Assembly: GCF_024362765.1 (NCBI RefSeq)
Contig: NZ_CP093302.1
Span: forward strand, 2,727,564 to 2,791,563
Source: Alkalihalobacillus sp. LMS6
GTDB lineage: Bacteria; Bacillota; Bacilli; Bacillales; Bacillaceae_D
DNA length: 64,000 nucleotides
Direction of reading: 5' to 3'
Below, in pieces: positions 63,556-64,000 of this stretch. Every line of letters begins with the position of its first letter. Position 1 is the first letter of the stretch. A program made the translations under genes and the position numbers. Below the pieces are notes generated by a model. The model searched no databases. It was not told the origin of the DNA and worked only from the letters and a program-made list of their open reading frames with translations.

Positions 63556-63825
63556 TCACACCTGCTCCTTTAATGGTTTTCTTTGAAAGATCATCTTCAC
63601 AAAATAGAATCCATCTTTATAAGCAATGGGAGCAGCACACTCCCAACCGCGTTCTTCTTTATTCTTAATAGCTTTAGTCAAAGCCAACTTACTCTTATCT
63701 TGTATCAACAACCCGTGCCCTCCACAGGAAGATTGGAACGTTCTTGAAGATCTCCTTTTTTGGTGCAATAAGATATCGTCCAACAATTCCCCTCGTTCTC
63801 TTTCAGCTCTTGATCTGCTTCTCAT
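63556..63825 (-). CDS. 89-residue basic hypothetical phage protein
   Basis: ATG 63825 has GGGAGG at nine bases. The N-terminus is very arginine-rich (MRSRSRAERERGELLDD), and the C-terminal part (ERGWECAAPIAYKDGFYFVK) looks like a small beta-sheet domain. Not recognised. It overlaps the gene upstream by four bases. Confidence 0.55.
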   Translation of the reverse strand: MRSRSRAERERGELLDDILLHQKRRSSRTFQSSCGGHGLLIQDKSKLALTKAIKNKEERGWECAAPIAYKDGFYFVKMIFQRKPLKEQV

Positions 63826-63998
63826 GATTTGAGTACCTCCCGGGCTAAATAAAGTAATGTGTGATAAATGTAATTACCTGTTAATGCTGGATTGATGAAA
63901 TGAGTGGTAAAGTCGTACCTTGCTTCGAATGTTTTCAATGAGCCAAGTAAGGATTCAGGTTTGTATTGACTACGATACTTACCATTCAGGATTTTTGA
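63822..63998 (-). CDS. Partial phage gene (5' end outside window)
   Basis: The last 58 codons of a gene entering from the right edge are visible (SKILNGKYRSQYKPESLLGS at their start, LLYLAREVLKS at their end). The stop TGA overlaps the next ATG, as elsewhere in this cluster. Not recognised from this piece. Confidence 0.6.
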   Translation of the reverse strand, partial: SKILNGKYRSQYKPESLLGSLKTFEARYDFTTHFINPALTGNYIYHTLLYLAREVLKS

Positions 63999-64000
63999 AT

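Noticed and set aside
1-64000. CRISPR arrays or rRNA operons
   Set aside because: No regularly spaced 25-40 base repeats and no rRNA sequence were seen on either strand.

Overview
The window comes from a chromosome of a low-to-moderate GC, endospore-forming member of the Bacillaceae. Most genes match the Bacillus subtilis 'yt' neighbourhood (ytpQ, ytpP, ytoQ, ytoP, ytzB, trmB, ytzH, ytmP, ytkP, ytzE, ytfP, leuS, ytqAB, ytiB, ytpA, ytoA, metK, pckA, ytmA, ytlACD, ytkD). A Ger(x)A/B/C germinant-receptor operon shows sporulation, and a heme O synthase shows aerobic respiration. Gene order differs from B. subtilis, and several loci (dgk/dck, patB, yclNOPQ, gerK-like) lie elsewhere in that species, so this is a related genus rather than a close B. 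subtilis relative. Species cannot be fixed from the sequence alone.

Layout: 1-10.4 kb holds redox, peptidase, RNA-modification and one-carbon genes (ytpQ/ytpP, a PTS EIIC-like protein, ytoQ, a DUF84 NTPase, ytoP, trmB, ytmP, purU, an SDR, cysteine synthase). 10.7-15.8 kb is a cell-wall block: two tandem SEDS glycosyltransferases beside a MurJ/YtgP-type flippase, preceded on the strand by ytzE and an RsuA-family pseudouridine synthase. 16-18.7 kb has a lactonase, YjbQ and an M20 amidohydrolase around a decayed response-regulator gene. 18.9-28 kb has ytfP, leuS with a T-box, an MFS exporter, the tRNA-wobble pair ytqA/ytqB, two carbonic anhydrase-type proteins and a lysophospholipase. 28-32.7 kb has metK with a SAM-I riboswitch, pckA with a probable CcpN operator, and ytmA. 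32.8-41.3 kb has an NMT1/THI5-type ABC importer, a Nudix hydrolase, an MFS pump, patB, two deoxynucleoside kinases and a membrane-anchored Mrr-like nuclease. 41.4-45.3 kb is a Fur-box-controlled catecholate/petrobactin-type siderophore importer, with an FbpA-like small protein nearby. 45.5-50.4 kb has membrane proteins, ctaB and ppaC. 50.4-54.1 kb is a germinant receptor in B-A-C order. 54.2-58.8 kb is a DeoR-dtnK-pdxA2-gntP operon for a four-carbon sugar acid, most simply D-threonate.

At 59000 the chromosome breaks into an integrated phage-type element. A 42-base 3' half of a tRNA-Ala(GGC) gene, followed by its old terminator, marks one end of the element. Next come clustered ATCAA-type repeats that look like integrase arm sites, then about 5 kb of tightly packed minus-strand early/middle phage genes running to the window edge: an ArpU-family regulator, a dimeric dUTPase, a DUF3310 protein, Zn-ribbon proteins and many proteins under 60 residues. 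The notable point is that the late-gene regulator sits directly beside the attachment site with no terminase, head, tail or lysis genes between. The element is therefore either a deletion derivative or a satellite-like island. Two gene remnants (a LuxR-type response regulator at 17.3-17.56 kb and an SDR C-terminus at 28.03-28.11 kb) and several unannotated small ORFs are described below.
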